Shown: positions 10,895-22,399 of the stretch, one piece after another
Numbering within the stretch: the first letter of the stretch is position 1
Layout: each line of letters starts with the position of its first letter
NCBI RefSeq assembly: GCF_000143415.4
Contig: NW_003314298.1
Location: 727,014 to 791,013 of the forward strand
Reading direction: 5' to 3'
DNA from: Selaginella moellendorffii
Taxonomy: Eukaryota > Streptophyta > Lycopodiopsida > Selaginellales > Selaginellaceae
DNA: 64,000 nt
Notes under the pieces: generated by a model
Told to the model about the DNA's origin: nothing
Database searches by the model: none
The model's input: the letters and a program-made list of their open reading frames with translations, nothing else
Translations under genes and position numbers: made by a program

Positions 10895-12722
10895 ATGCGC
10901 TACAACACCCTGTCTACATTGGAAACAGAGAATAGGATGGAGGAAGTTCCGGAGGAAGTTCCGGAGGGCGCCTTTGGCAAGCACAAATGCGTGCTCAGCA
11001 TCGATGGGGGCGGCGTGCGCGGCCTCATCCCAGCACAGATCCTCATCTTCCTCGAGGAATGCCTCCAGGTTATAACGAGAGCAGTAGCAATGTCTTGTTT
11101 TGCTAGATCTTTCATTTCATCTTGGGTCGATCACACAGGAGCTGGACGGCCCCGACGCTCGAATCGCAGACTACTTCGATGTAGTCGCCGGGACGAGCAC
11201 TGGCGGCTTGATCTCGATCATGCTCGCCGCCCCCGATGCGCAGCGACGACCCTTATTCACGGCCAAAGGTATCAACAAGTTCTACCTCGACAATTGCAAG
11301 ACCATCTTCAATAGAGATCGGTATGTTAGGACTGTAGATAATCTCTCTTCTTTGTGGTTCTTGTTCTTCGCTAGATAGCAAGATAACTGTAGTCCATATC
11401 TATCTTTCCTCAGCATGACATCCATCCGTGCTATGTTTGGTCCCAAGTACTCTCCAACAAACTTGGAGCATTTGCTCGAGAGCTATCTCAAAGACACGCG
11501 AATCCGAGACACCGTGACCGAGCTCCTCGTCACTGCTTTCGATACGAGGCTCCAGAATCCAGTCTTCTTCACCACAGCTGCTGTAAGTTCTTACTTCTTG
11601 CCGATCTAGATAAATTTTTTTCGAGCTTAGCCTTTTGTCTCGACAGGGACGAGTGGATCCAACCAAGAACGCTTTGCTGCGAGAAATCGCTCGTGGAACC
11701 TCGGCGGCTCCCACGTTTTTCCCGCCAGTGAGATTCAGCTGCGAGGATTCCGAGTACCATTTGACAGACGGAGGTCTCGTCGCGAACAATCCTGTAAGTT
11801 CTTCGTTCGCATTATAAGAACTAGACTTCTTTCTTCCTTTGTTTATTTTGTTTCTCTTGTCTTATATGAGCAGACTTTTCTTGCTCTAGTCGAGGCCTTC
11901 AAGGATCCTCAAACCAACAAGCTACTCAAGGATTCCAAGAGAACTTTACTCGAGGTTTGGTTCTTTTCGCTGAAAAAAGTGAACTCTTTGAATCTGATCT
12001 AGAAAGTTTTTCTTTTTCCAGCGATTCAATGACTGCTTGGTGCTCTCACTGGGATGCGGCACTCTTCCTTTCAGTTACGAGGCCCAGGAGATTTCCAAAT
12101 GGGGAGCTCTTGGCTGGGTGCTACACAAAGATGGTGCTCCGATCATCAACATGCTCTTGGACGCGAGCTCGGATATGATGGACAACAACATCGCTCTCAT
12201 GTTTAAAACTGGATTTTGCGACAAGAACTTGATCAGAGTCCAGGCAAGTTATCTCGACTTTGGTTAGATCCAAACTTACAAACGATGGTTATAACAGACA
12301 ACAAGACTGTCCAAGACCACGGCCGAAGTGGACAACTCCACGCCAGAGAACCTCAAAAACTTGGCAGCTCTCGGCCAGGAACTTCTCGACGAGCGATTGG
12401 CACGGACAAACTTTGTTACTGGAAAGTTCCAAGATGCGACGGCCGAGACGAATAGAACAGCCATCAAACGGTGAGTTTTCTTTCTTTCAATCCTATCAGC
12501 TCGTGACAAGTTCTTTCTACGATCAGGTTCTCCAAATGGTTGTCGCTAGAGCGCAAGGCTCGAGAGGCACAACGAGAAGGGGAGCCCGAACAGATCCACG
12601 AGATGCGAAGAGTCACTTCTGCGAGGTGGAAAAACCCGAGTAAAATTTCTTATTCCAATCTACCGAGACCTTTCAAGAACACACCAAGACTTTGCAACCA
12701 TCCTCTTCCCATCTGGTGCTAA
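10895..12722 (+). CDS. Patatin-like phospholipase A
   Basis: Eight exons: 10895-11068, 11139-11320, 11414-11582, 11647-11793, 11874-11954, 12022-12243, 12298-12470, 12527-12722; total 1344 bp, 447 residues. A second in-frame ATG at 10937 could be the real start. The patatin fold is clear: oxyanion-hole loop [13 protein letters not shown] (about residue 35), nucleophile elbow GTSTGG (GXSXG, catalytic Ser), the [10 protein letters not shown] block, and the DGG motif supplying the catalytic Asp ([12 protein letters not shown]). Plant patatin-like PLAs hydrolyse acyl groups from phospho- and galactolipids, in defence and hormone signalling. The basic C-terminal tail (residues about 395-447) is lineage-specific. 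Intron 6 (12244-12297, 54 bp) has a canonical GC donor, GCAAGT; skipping its removal would give a stop after LDFG. No neighbours of related function. Confidence 0.92.
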
Positions 12723-12729
12723 GTAGCGA

Positions 12730-13735
12730 TCTCACAAGCTCCTTGACGGCTCTTCTAGATTGCATTTGCTATCAAGCTTGTTCACTGTCATGGTCATAAA
12801 AGGTCATTTTAAAGCCAAAAATTCTCCTTCACCAATGGTAGAAGTTTCATCCATTATACCATCAGCCGACCCCATTGTCGAAATTGCCCCCCTTGGAAAA
12901 TCTTGCATAATACAGTTTATGAATGAGGCACAATGAAGCAAAGGATTAAATTGCCAATTGGATCTTATTTTAAATTTTTACTTGAGATGCAAGGAGAAGA
13001 GTTTATGGTCTGCTTATTACTAGAGCATCACCACTTTGTTTAGATCCTAACTATGTTCTATGGAGATTGCAGTGTAGATGGGACAGCACTAATAATAACA
13101 ATTTCATTATAATTATTATATTTTTTTGTAACATTTGTGAATATTTTTGTGAAAAAATATTTTACTATTGAATTGACATATTACTGAATGAGAATGAGTG
13201 TTAAGAATTTTATTCATCTCTTTCTGGTTTTTTACAATTACTTAACAAAGACATTCAATTAAAATGTAAAGTTTTATAAAAATTTATATAAATCAAGAAT
13301 GATTTCATATTTCATATCAAAAATATTTTATTAATTTCAAATTACTTTCACAATTGTTTTTAGCAAAAAATTCTTTTCTTATGCTAAAATGACTAATTAT
13401 TTATATTAAATGATACTTCAATATGTCAAAGCATAACCCAAAAATATGTTTATTACCATCAGGGGATAAATATTCTTTTATATTTGGATTCATGAAATTG
13501 ATAGTTTAAATGTAACACTCTTTTATAAATAATTGTTACTATTTATATATAAAAGTTTCATGTTTGCATCAATTATGGTGGCTTAAATATAATTAATTTT
13601 TATACTTTATGGATTGGAAATGTAATCTCCAATTCATTATTTTCTTAGCTTTGTGTATTATTTTATATAATAATAATTATTATGCAAATGCACTCATTTA
13701 GATGGCAGGAAAATTAAAAAAATTTATTACTTGTT
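12730..13735. other. AT-rich intergenic spacer
   Basis: About 1 kb between the patatin gene and the start of the duplicated segment. It is AT-rich with no convincing coding frame, no terminal repeats and no RNA gene. Confidence 0.55.
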
Positions 13736-14585
13736 GAGATGAGGTGATGAGCACTTGTGTGATGGGGCGAAGCATTTGTACTTTTAACTTGACTAGATTT
13801 CATAGACTACCAATACATTTGTCAAGTTTCTAGAAATTAAAGGAAGGAATGTTTTTCTGCTTACACAAAAATGTGATGGTACCCGAGAAAGACCACGAAA
13901 CGCACGAAGGCTCGCATTCGCAGCATCAGTTAAGCTCAGAATTTTCTTAGAGATATAGTTTTGGATTTAGATTTAGACTCATCGAGAGAGAAAAACACAA
14001 GTACGACCACTTCAAGTTCATGCGTGCACAGTTCAAAGTGATCGACTAAAATTCTTCAATCCTCTTTTCGTGATTGGATCCATTGCAGAAGGAAACAAGT
14101 TTCTCAACTAAAAACAGCAAAGGGATGAGAAACAAAGCCGGGAGAGCACCATCCTCTTGGACGGATAAATTGGGGGACATCTCTTCCAGTCAGGTAGAAC
14201 TCAAAGATTCTGAATAACTCTGCGTTAGAAGAGCATCTTAATCTTAGCTCTCATGTATCGCAAGCGGCCTCTTTGACTTCTGGAAGTGTGGAGTATTCAT
14301 AGATCCAAGAACCACCAAGTCCCTAGTTCTTCTCTGGAAAAAAATACTTCCAGCTTGCCAGCAGGCCCAAGCTTGAAAATCAAACCATGATTGGTGTCTT
14401 GACGCCGGGCGCCCAAGACGGAAAAACCAAACTGGGGTTTCCCTGGCGAGCTTTTTTCTTTTTGAAGGTTTCGGTTCCTCGCTTGGACCGCAACGCGATT
14501 CGCGCCAAGGTGCAGCACCAGAGCAACATCTCTATGAAGCACTTTCCACACTTGCCATTGTGAAAATAACCGAACATTCCAATAG

Positions 14586-14720
14586 GTGTGGAGTCCGCCC
14601 CGGAAAGCAATGGCTGCGTCGGGAACTTTCCCGAACAGATCTCCGAGAGGGTTGAAGCTTTTCGAAGTCGCGAAACTATGTTTGTCTTCTCAAAGCGGGA
14701 ACGTTTTGGTCCTTCGAGAA
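14586..14720 (-). pseudogene. METTL13 exon 5 fragment
   Basis: A short stretch matching METTL13 exon 5 (gene coordinates about 6840-6970): CAGATCTCCGAGAGGGTTG and flanking bases are shared, with deletions that destroy the frame. The same fragment recurs at 25020-25150, so it was present before the segmental duplication. Confidence 0.6.
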
Positions 14721-14877
14721 AAACGAAAGATCAAGCCAAGAACAATTATTCTTTCTAGATTGCATTTGCTTTTTCATTTGGAAAGCTGTCTGAGACAATT
14801 ATTCTCCTGAATGTCCTGTGCTTAACCAAAAACTTCCAAACTAGAATGGATTTAAATTCTTGAAAATCATGCCAAAA

Positions 14878-15861
14878 TCAAACATGGCATAATCCTAGCA
14901 CAAACCCAAATATATTTTGAAACCCCCTGCAAACCCTTTGAATATCATTTCTTCTCCATGTTTTTGTTTGGTAGTTGTACAAAGCCAAAAAATCTGGATG
15001 TGCAATCAAAAGTATGTTGTTATAAGCCATACATACAGGTTCCACAACATCGTTCCATTGATGAGTAGTTTCTTCAACAAAACCTGTAGAATCCAGTTTC
15101 AATAAGTAACATGTAGACTCAGTGGCAGTTGTCACAAATAAGGATTTTGCTGTTACTACAAGGGTATCAAAGCTAAAATATTCATCTGTCATACGATAGC
15201 CACGATGGTTCCGTGTTGTCATAAGATTAGATAAGTTACTATTACACAAATTGAGGCACCACACCTCAACATCCCTTGATAACTTTGTGCAGTATATATA
15301 TAATTTGTTATCCTTGATAATTGTATCAAATAACGTATCACTATGTACTAGAACTTTGTTCCACAATCCTGTTTTCCCTGAATTATATATATAAATCATA
15401 ACTCCTTGCTCCACCTCTCTAAGTACACAAGCCCAATAGTACTGTCCAGATGAATCCATCCCCATTGCAGTCTCCTTAGAACATGGTTCACCATCCAAAC
15501 AAAGTGGTGGGAGCATCTTAGATGCTCCAGTGAGAGGATTCCAGACCATAAAATCTTTTCCTCTCATCCCAAGTATCAAACCACCGCTAGAGTTCAAAAC
15601 ACGATCCATGTTATGCTCCATGAGAACCCAATCACTTGCTTCTTGCCCCGCAAAGGGATTGCATCTGAAAAGAGGCCCTTCACCATCCAGATCTTGACCC
15701 AAAACATGAGGAGGACTACGATTCAAGTGTTGTGTGTAGTGAATAGCAGCAAATCCCGGTGTCTCTATGAGATCCTTCCATTTCTTGCACACGGCTCTCG
15801 CGCGCCACAAAGCAACTGCTGGCAAGCGCTTGAGCACCTCCTCAACTGGGATCCAATCCAT
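14878..15861 (-). CDS. F-box protein, duplicate A
   Basis: Intronless 327-residue protein. The F-box occupies about residues 1-41 (MDWIPVEEVLKRLPAVALWR then ARAVCKKWKDLIE). The rest shows beta-propeller (kelch/FBA-type) features: RCNPFAGQEASDWV, SSGGLILGMRG, VWNPLTGASKMLPPL and a C-terminal YNYQTKTWRRNDIQ. It should act as a substrate receptor of an SCF ligase; the substrate is unknown. The frame is open throughout and differs from duplicate B (25360-26349) at scattered residues and by a two-residue indel, mostly in the propeller. It starts at ATG 15861, with a telobox-like CGATAGGGTTT about 35 bp upstream. Confidence 0.88.
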   Translation of the reverse strand: MDWIPVEEVLKRLPAVALWRARAVCKKWKDLIETPGFAAIHYTQHLNRSPPHVLGQDLDGEGPLFRCNPFAGQEASDWVLMEHNMDRVLNSSGGLILGMRGKDFMVWNPLTGASKMLPPLCLDGEPCSKETAMGMDSSGQYYWACVLREVEQGVMIYIYNSGKTGLWNKVLVHSDTLFDTIIKDNKLYIYCTKLSRDVEVWCLNLCNSNLSNLMTTRNHRGYRMTDEYFSFDTLVVTAKSLFVTTATESTCYLLKLDSTGFVEETTHQWNDVVEPVCMAYNNILLIAHPDFLALYNYQTKTWRRNDIQRVCRGFQNIFGFVLGLCHV

Positions 15862-16601
15862 GACTACCCTTACCTTGACCTAACGGCGATAGGGTTTGAC
15901 CTTTCTTGCTTTAAAACAAGGGAAAAGGGGAGAGAAGGGTACAAGCTGCAAGAATGCTGAAAACAACGACCGTGATCTGGATCACGAGCTCGCAAAGAAG
16001 GCCTTGCAGAGTTATATCCTGTGGTCACGGCCATCTTTGAGCGCCACGCTCTTGGACTTATCTTGGTAGACGAGTGTTTTCTTTTATTCAAGGTACGTTC
16101 TCCAGTGGCGATTGAACCAGAAGAAAGCGCTGTTCTCGGGACTTCCTGTAGGCACTGGAAAGCAAACTTACACTCTGACGAACTTTAGACTCGCTCGTGT
16201 CCTTCGTCCATGATCCAGGAAGATAAACTTGTCGGTGTTGGAGCTTCTTTTCCCAGCTGTAAACGTCACACTTCTCGGTAATGGAAGTGTCAAGTAGCCG
16301 ATTGCTCTCCAGACCGGTTTTAGCTGACACGATCCTGTGCGCTTGGAAACGAATGAAGCTTCAAGTTGAGGTGAATCTCCATGCATTCTCGTGCAAGTAA
16401 GCCATTCCCATCAACTCCAAGACATTTTCCGCGTAGATCCATCTGTCAACCGTTTCCCATATGCTCGTAGATACCATCCTTAATCACAAAAACCGAGCAA
16501 TGAAAGTTTGCGAAACCAAAAAATTACCAAACAGAGCAGTATTCCAGTTAAGGCAACACTCCACACAGCAGAGAGCTTCTCACAAAGAGGCAGTAGCAAC
16601 A

Positions 16602-18840
16602 CTAGTTAGTAGCCTCAAAACAAGAGCTGGATGAGTCGAGCCCGTTACGTACGTCTTTGGAGAGCATCATCACAGATTGTGGAATCCTCGTGCTTTGCTG
16701 TTCAAAAATTTTTCGAAGCGTTCCTTCCTTCTTTGCTTTGTGAAGGTTTTGGATGAGATGTAGCAGTTGCAAAGGAATTCTGTTCATGAGAAAGATTGTA
16801 CCACAACCTGTTCTTCCTTCTCCAGAAAATGAAGCTCCTGAATACCTTTGCCATCCGATCCCAGTAACCTCGAGAATCGGCAATGAAGACTCGAGTAGTA
16901 AACACTTCGTGAAGATGTGAGATTGTTTCAAGAAAAGCTGAGTGTTCAGATGTTGCATGCGTTTTCGCATGTCGGGTTCTCCAGCGACTTCTCTTGTATA
17001 TTCCAAAATGCTTTTCTCGGATGGAGCCGCGCCTGATGTCAAAAAAGAAAGTAACGAAACTTCTTACAATATCTGCTAGCTTTTCCACAATTGCCTGGAG
17101 TGTCCTTTTTTCGCAATGCAACCGTCACTTCGTTAAGCCGCATCTTGCGCCGTCAATAGGAAGGCATTGCTTTCATCTGCAACTGCGATCTAAACTACTT
17201 ACCTGGTTAGTTAGGCACACTATGTAGTGTCAGAGACCTCCGCCTTGCTAGCTTCTACAAAGTGACCTTTGGTACCATCACTTTGGCACCTCTGTGTAGT
17301 GCGTCTCCAACGCTGTTAAGATGGCATAAGCCACCGCCTATATGTTAAAAAATCATTGAGAATCAATAATAATCTGGTCACCCTTACATTCACTAGAACA
17401 AATGTGTACCCTGGCCAGGAGCTGATAATCACGTCATCCTCACCAAATGTTTCTGTCATTCTGTCATAACCTCTTCAACAAAGGCGCAGTACCGTGTCCT
17501 GGAGGAATTTGTCAGATAAGCAGAAGTGCTTAACTTGCAAACTTCCAATAATTTTCTTCGACGTGAAAAAGGCTTTACCTCCGCAATATTCCATAAATAC
17601 AAAAGTCCTGCTTCTTACTTTACGACAAGGGGAGCCGATTGCAAACCTCCACATTATAGATGCTAGCGAGCGGCAAACAACAGCTTGAGCCTGCTACAAC
17701 GGAAGTTCAGAGTAGAGTACCTCGGAAGTACATGTTGGTTGTGGATATCCACGTCCGTAGGAATCTCTGAGATTTTTCATTTAAAGGCATGCGTTGATCC
17801 ACCAAAAACCCGTCACTTGTAGTCGCAACAAAGCCATCAGTTTCCGCCATGAGTCGCTTGCATCTTTTCCTCGCAGGAGTCTAATCTGAAACCACGTGAG
17901 AGAAAGAAAATCATCTTGAACGACATACTCTCGACAGGCGCAAGCAGCGCTTCGGAATTACTTCCAGGCAAGAACTTCGGTGCAGCGACACCAGATGGCG
18001 GCTGAAAGAAATAACAGGGAGGCGATGCCTCGTCAAGATAATTCTCAAAAACAAAAGCCAGAAGCTGGGAAAGTTGCTCTTCAACACCTGCAAAAATCCG
18101 TTTCTAGCGAGCCATAATCCTAAGTACTCATTTCTGTTGCGGCTTACCTCCTGTCGTTTAGGCTCACTCTCATCCCTGGCAGTGATTATAAGAATGAACA
18201 GCTCATAATCAATCGTAGGCAATCTTCCCAAATGCAAGGTACCTGAAAGACTCCATTGTGACATCGAAAGCGTAACGAGTTTGGTATAAATGACTGAAAC
18301 ACCGTAATACAGTAAACTCCATTGCCAGGACCCATACAATCGTAGTCTTCGCCGTCCAAAATGGTGCACTTTCGTAACAACCTCCAAAACGCGACAGTCT
18401 CCCCCACTGAAAAAGATAAACGCAAATAGGAAAAGTGAAGAAAAACGGCAAAATTTAGTAACCTTTCCCAGGCCAAGTTCCGATGATGTACTGATAAACA
18501 GCTGCAATTTTCCAACGCATTCATCATCGTGCTCCCTATAGACTGGCCACCATGGCACACGGTCGCTCTGAAACATTCACGGGTACCTGGTGCACAGAAA
18601 AAAGAGAAAGTACCATAGAAAGCAAAGGACCTGTTCCACAGCACTCTTTGGATCCAACGTGCGAAGTGCAATGTATTCGTCCATATATTTCTAGATGATC
18701 AGAATTCATACTTGACATAAAACCGAAAAGCATAGGTTACTCACCACAGTAGGCTTCACTCCCCTGGAAGCCTGAAGAAAGCCTTGTCAAGCTGTTTGGT
18801 GAAGTTCTGCCTGGCTTTGTCACTCTTCGCCTCGTGTGGA
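16602..18840 (-). pseudogene. Decayed gene of the At4g24610/At5g65440 family, copy A
   Basis: Translated minus-strand pieces, in order, match a large conserved plant protein of unknown function. They include FTKQLDKAFFRLPGE (about 18790), SDRVPWWPVYREHDDECVGK (about 18550), VVTKVHHFGRRRLRLYGSWQ with LLYYGVSVIYTKL (about 18330), VEEQLSQLLAFVFENY (about 18060), DVDIHNQHVLP (about 17740), VIISSWPGYTFVLVN (about 17420), LQAIVEKLADIV (about 17090), VAGEPDMRKRMQHLNTQ (about 16960) and VFIADSRGYWDRMAK (about 16880). The frame changes between several of these within single exons (for instance in the A-run near 17110 and again near 16940), so no continuous product is possible. Intron borders still look functional in places. 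Family assignment rests on recall of the Arabidopsis sequence pattern; I know no biochemical role. Confidence 0.75.
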
Positions 18841-18919
18841 GCTTCTGTAGAAACACCAGTCGGTTTTCAAGTATATCATCCCATGCTTCACGTCATCTCT
18901 CTCAGTTGAGGGCCAACTC

Positions 18920-19550
18920 AGACGCCATTTGCTCCAAAAACCTTCTAAAACATTTTAGCAAGCAGATATTACGAAATGTGCTGTACCTTGAAATGTTCGA
19001 CCAGCGTCCAGTTCCACAGCCTTGTAATCTTTGGCCAAGTAGGATCATTCTCGTCAGCAGATGCTGCGACTTGTGTGCCAAATCGCTGCAGAAGGACGTT
19101 CCTTTCGGTGGAATCCCCCAAACACGCCAGTTGTTGGTCTCCTTGTGGAGTCTCTGCATACGAAGCAAAAGGCATTTTAGAGCACAGGGCCAGCATACCG
19201 CTGATAGCCTTCTCAGCTCGATCGGTACCATCTTGTACATTTCTAAGCGATCCGCAGGATTCCTTGACGTGGTACAAGCGCCGTACGTTTGAGATGAGTG
19301 TGGCCAGTGCCAAAATTCTATGGTATTGAAAGACATGTGAAAACCTTCAAAACCTTTACTACCACCAGACTTACATGTCCTTCTCCTTGAGATTTTTTCG
19401 GACACCCTTTCGCCCTTGAAAGCAACAAGGTACGCTTAAAAATTTAGAAATACAAATTAAGCAACAAGGTACGCTTAAAAATTTAGAAATACAAATTACC
19501 AACACATGCTTACGGGATAAACTCGATCCGATCCCCACGAAGAAATCTCA
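18920..19550 (-). pseudogene. Unrecognised gene fragment, shared with an inverted copy
   Basis: A minus-strand frame beginning MALATLISNVRRLYHV (19313) runs for about 114 residues to WNWTLVEHFK, where a GT donor follows. After a short intron, FLEQMASELALN leads to a stop at 18902. The splice phase does not join cleanly. The region is repeated in opposite orientation at about 30380-30960, where the frame is broken by indels. I do not recognise the family. Composition is soluble and mostly helical, with no signal peptide. It may be the tail of a gene whose 5' part has been lost. Confidence 0.4.
19421..19498. repeat. 39-bp tandem repeat, two units
   Basis: The unit starting AGCAACAAGGTACGCTTAAA occurs at 19421-19459 and, identically, at 19460-19498. 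The inverted counterpart near 30395-30440 has a single unit, so this is a recent tandem duplication. Confidence 0.85.
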
Positions 19551-19559
19551 CACGGGAGG

Positions 19560-20110
19560 AGAATTTGCGAGCTTGTTCACCTTGACTTGGAGCTCTGTGG
19601 CCCGCACCCTCTGTAGCATACATGAGCCAAGTATCTGGGTGATGCAAGCATACTTTCCCGAAGGCCTTAACACTCTTTTGACCTGTCCAAAAAAACTGTC
19701 ACTCTCGAGAAAAGAACGAAGTACGAAATGGAAAGGAAAAGTAAACGCACCTCTGATAGAAAGCGTTTCCCGGACGTGTGATCTTCATCCGCCTGTCCAA
19801 GCACAGCACGAATCATTCGAGAACTAGAAAGCGAGTAAAACGCATTGATCGAGAGCAAGAAGATAGATTCACCTGCATTTTCGTCGCGTGATTCGAGCGT
19901 TTCAAAGTCGCAAAACTTCTCCTGAAAACATTTTCCTTCTCTATCGCAGCGATATTTTGCTGGAAACATTGGTGTTGGTCGTTCATAAGAAAAGAACTCA
20001 GAAAAACACTCACATGATCGGCCGGACAGATCTCTTTCATAGCAGATAGAAAACGTTCCCCGGACGTGTGATCTTCATCCGCCTGTCGTCCAAAGGAGTA
20101 ACTCAGCTCA
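19560..20110 (-). pseudogene. Scrambled METTL13 exon fragments
   Basis: Pieces of METTL13 exon 3 (about 19645-19690), exon 2 (about 19750-19830, encoding a frame-broken GQADEDHTSGKRFLSE) and exon 5 (about 19880-19960), with a second partial exon 2 at about 20045-20100. They are separated by deletions, so no methyltransferase domain can be formed. Confidence 0.7.
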
Positions 20111-20251
20111 ATCGAGAAAAGAAAGTTACCAAGAGAGAAAGCCCCGCTGCCAGGCCGCCAATCTTGCTTGTGAATCTGTATCACGCTACTAGGATGTGCT
20201 CAGAAACTTACAAAAACGAGTTTCTATTACAAAAACGATTGATCTCTTCCC

Positions 20252-20911
20252 TCAGTCTTGAGAAAGGTAGCACATATCGCACTCGACAGTAGACGCTGGG
20301 AAGTTGGCCATGAAGGCCGCTACTTTCTGCGTCACCTGCTCACGGAGAACACGAAGACGCCGAAGGAACTCTGGCTCAGATCGACAGCTTCCTGACACCA
20401 TGACGCGAATCTTCACTCCACGTGCAGTCACGCGGAGTTCCCGATCTCCACCGACTGCCCTCGTGAGCCTGTACGAGAACCCTTCCAACTGGCCAGCCGC
20501 ATGGGCGAGTTCCAGCAGCGGCTCATCCTCGCTATCGACTTCTGGTTCCTGCCCTGAAAGAAAAGACATCAGCCACCAAGAAAAAAGATGAAGAACAAAA
20601 ACCAGAAAAGAGGGTAACGATGCGGGAGAGCTCCTGCTTGCATCGGAGATCTTCATTTGTTGCTGCCATGAGCGCCATCATCAGTGCACCGCAATCGGCC
20701 CGAGTCGCATGTCCTCCCTTCGTGGCTGGGCCGGGAGGAAAAACACCTTGGAAGCTGCATTGTTAACAATGCAAATGAGAAGAAACTCTTAACGGAATTC
20801 AAACCGTTGCTGGAGCACTCGTTTGACACCTCCAAATTTGTCGAGATGGATCCTTGCCGGATCAGCCGTGAGCTCTCGAGCAGCCATCGCTATCGCTCTT
20901 TCGGACACCAT
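20252..20911 (-). CDS. Hypothetical protein, 2-3 exons, function unknown
   Basis: The C-terminal exon (upper border about 20553, AG at 20554-20555) encodes GQEPEVDSEDEPLLELAHAA and continues to SVECDMCYLSQD-like residues (actual end ECDMCYLSQD) before the stop at 20252. An upstream piece (about 20619-20746) encodes TRADCGALMMALMAATNEDL followed by RCKQELSRI and a GT donor. A first piece from ATG 20911 or 20887 encodes ARIHLDKFGGVKRVLQQRFE. The splice junction between the second and last pieces does not preserve frame with the obvious donor and acceptor, so either the border differs or the gene is broken. The last 40 residues recur on the plus strand at about 29576-29690, and a more decayed copy lies at about 33120-33290. 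No family recognised. Confidence 0.4.
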
Positions 20912-21009
20912 AGCCCTACTTTGGTGGCTAGAACCCTAAAAAAATATCAAGCAAACCTAAATCTGAGCCGTTGATTGAGCTTGTAGGGTTTTCCAAAATC
21001 AAACTTTTC

Positions 21010-22375
21010 TCCGTTGGTTCTCAAAAGAAATCAGCCGCTGCGTTTGCGTCCCTGATCGATCGAATGATCTCGCCTAGCCACCATCATTGGCGACTGTGAG
21101 CTTAGGAGACCGGCTTCGTCCACGGCTCCGCCGATCATTGGGACTCCCGCTCCGGCCCCTGCTGTAGCTCCGGAAGAGATCCTCTCTATAGAGTCTATAG
21201 CCCCCATTCTCGAAGCTGATTGTGCCGTTGTTGGTAACAGGAAACCTTGCGAGTGGCGCAGTAGCAGCAGCCCAAGAGCCTGCTTGTCTGTTAAGAAGCT
21301 GTTGGCCAGAAATCCTCCCAGTGGTTGTGGCGTGGCTTTACAAAACCGCCTCGAAGTGCCATCTCTCTCAGCTCTGGTGGGACTTTCTGGTTCGCACCCT
21401 CCCTCGAGGACTTTGATCAAGTCCCTAGCGTACTTCCCGTCTTGCTCGGCAAAACAAGTGTGAGCCAGGCCAGTGGCACCAGCTCGGCCCGTCCAACCAA
21501 TGCGGTGGACGTAGTCCTCCACACCGGTGGGAAAGTCGTAGTTAATGACAACTCTGCAATCCAAAGAACTCCAAAGTCAGCAGAGGGAAAGAAGAAAAAA
21601 CAGCCCTCTTTGATATCCAGCCCTCTTGCTGCGACATCGACATCGGTGGCAACAAGAACAGGTACCCCGCCTTGTGACTTGTCACCATGGATGGCCACTC
21701 CCTGCGCAGTAGTTGATCCACATTCGCTTTTTGAGCAGAATATGATGATCTTGGACCCAGGCTATTGATTAATCCGCTCCAGCTTTCGTCCTTCGTCTTG
21801 AGGCGAAACAATTTCTACGCACCGCACCGATTGTTAGCGCAAATACCAAAACAATTTCCAATGTTCACCTGGATGGGATTCCTAAGCAAGTCTCCAGCAA
21901 TATTTCTCATACCGTGCTTGAAATCCTGGAGGATCTCCCGAACTTGAGAGCTTCCTCATAGCTAATTCTCGAGTTGTTCCTTCCTCGAATGCTGGTAGCA
22001 ATTACCCCAGCATTTTTCCAGATAAGGACGTTTCTAGTCCCATAAGAACTATAAGGCAACTTGATAAGGTTGCACCGGCGAATGCAGTGAAGGATTGGTC
22101 ACTTCTCCCGACAACCTCCAAACCCGGCAAATGAGCATTGGAACAAATGAAAAGCAGCACAGCCTACAACATATGCTCCATTCTGGAGCAAATATCGCAC
22201 CTTAAGAGCAAACAGCAACGTATGTATACACTGCACGACAGAATGCACATACCTCTGTCAGGACTTCATCTGGAAGGATTCGAAAACTACGAAAGGAGGT
22301 GGTTCCCTCAAACAGAAAGGCCAAGGTGATGTTAAGAGCTTGCAATACCAAAGTATTAATGAAAGACATTTATCT
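21010..22375 (-). pseudogene. DEAD-box RNA helicase fragment
   Basis: Matches the intact WW-domain DEAD-box helicase gene (36991-39744) from its 3' flank (GAAATCAGCCGCTGCGTTTG at about 21028, also at 36900) through truncated counterparts of exons 7, 6, 5 and 4 and part of exon 3. Recognisable peptides are [19 protein letters not shown] and ARGLDIKEG. Motif VI reads IGWTGRAG instead of IGRTGRAG. Most of exon 5 with the DEAD motif is deleted, along with the walker-type motif I, so no helicase can be made. Confidence 0.85.
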
Positions 22376-22399
22376 CCACTCCGCTAACCACCGTGTCTC

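Larger units (their letters stand above)
13736..18915. repeat. Segmental duplication, copy A
   Basis: From GAGATGAGGTGATGAGCAC onward this segment matches 23806-29515 almost continuously. It contains an intact F-box gene (14878-15861) and a decayed At4g24610-like gene (about 16602-18840). The first kilobase is more divergent, with several indels (copy B is about 0.5 kb longer there), while the F-box to pseudogene part is nearly identical. Similarity ends at about 18912, where copy B becomes adjacent to inverted sequence. Confidence 0.88.
18930..20370. repeat. Segment present in inverted orientation beside copy B
   Basis: Three blocks of this interval (about 18930-19540, 19560-20090 and 20250-20370) recur in reverse complement at about 30380-30960, 29745-30340 and 29570-29700. 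Order and orientation show that the whole stretch was inverted at the copy B boundary, or here. Confidence 0.8.

Noticed and set aside
15880-16190. Plus-strand exon-like frame (ARKEGLAELYPVVTAIFE...) beside F-box copy A, and its twin in copy B
   Set aside because: A donor and acceptor can be drawn, but the frame has no ATG of its own, is very short and matches nothing I know. Possibly a relic; not called.
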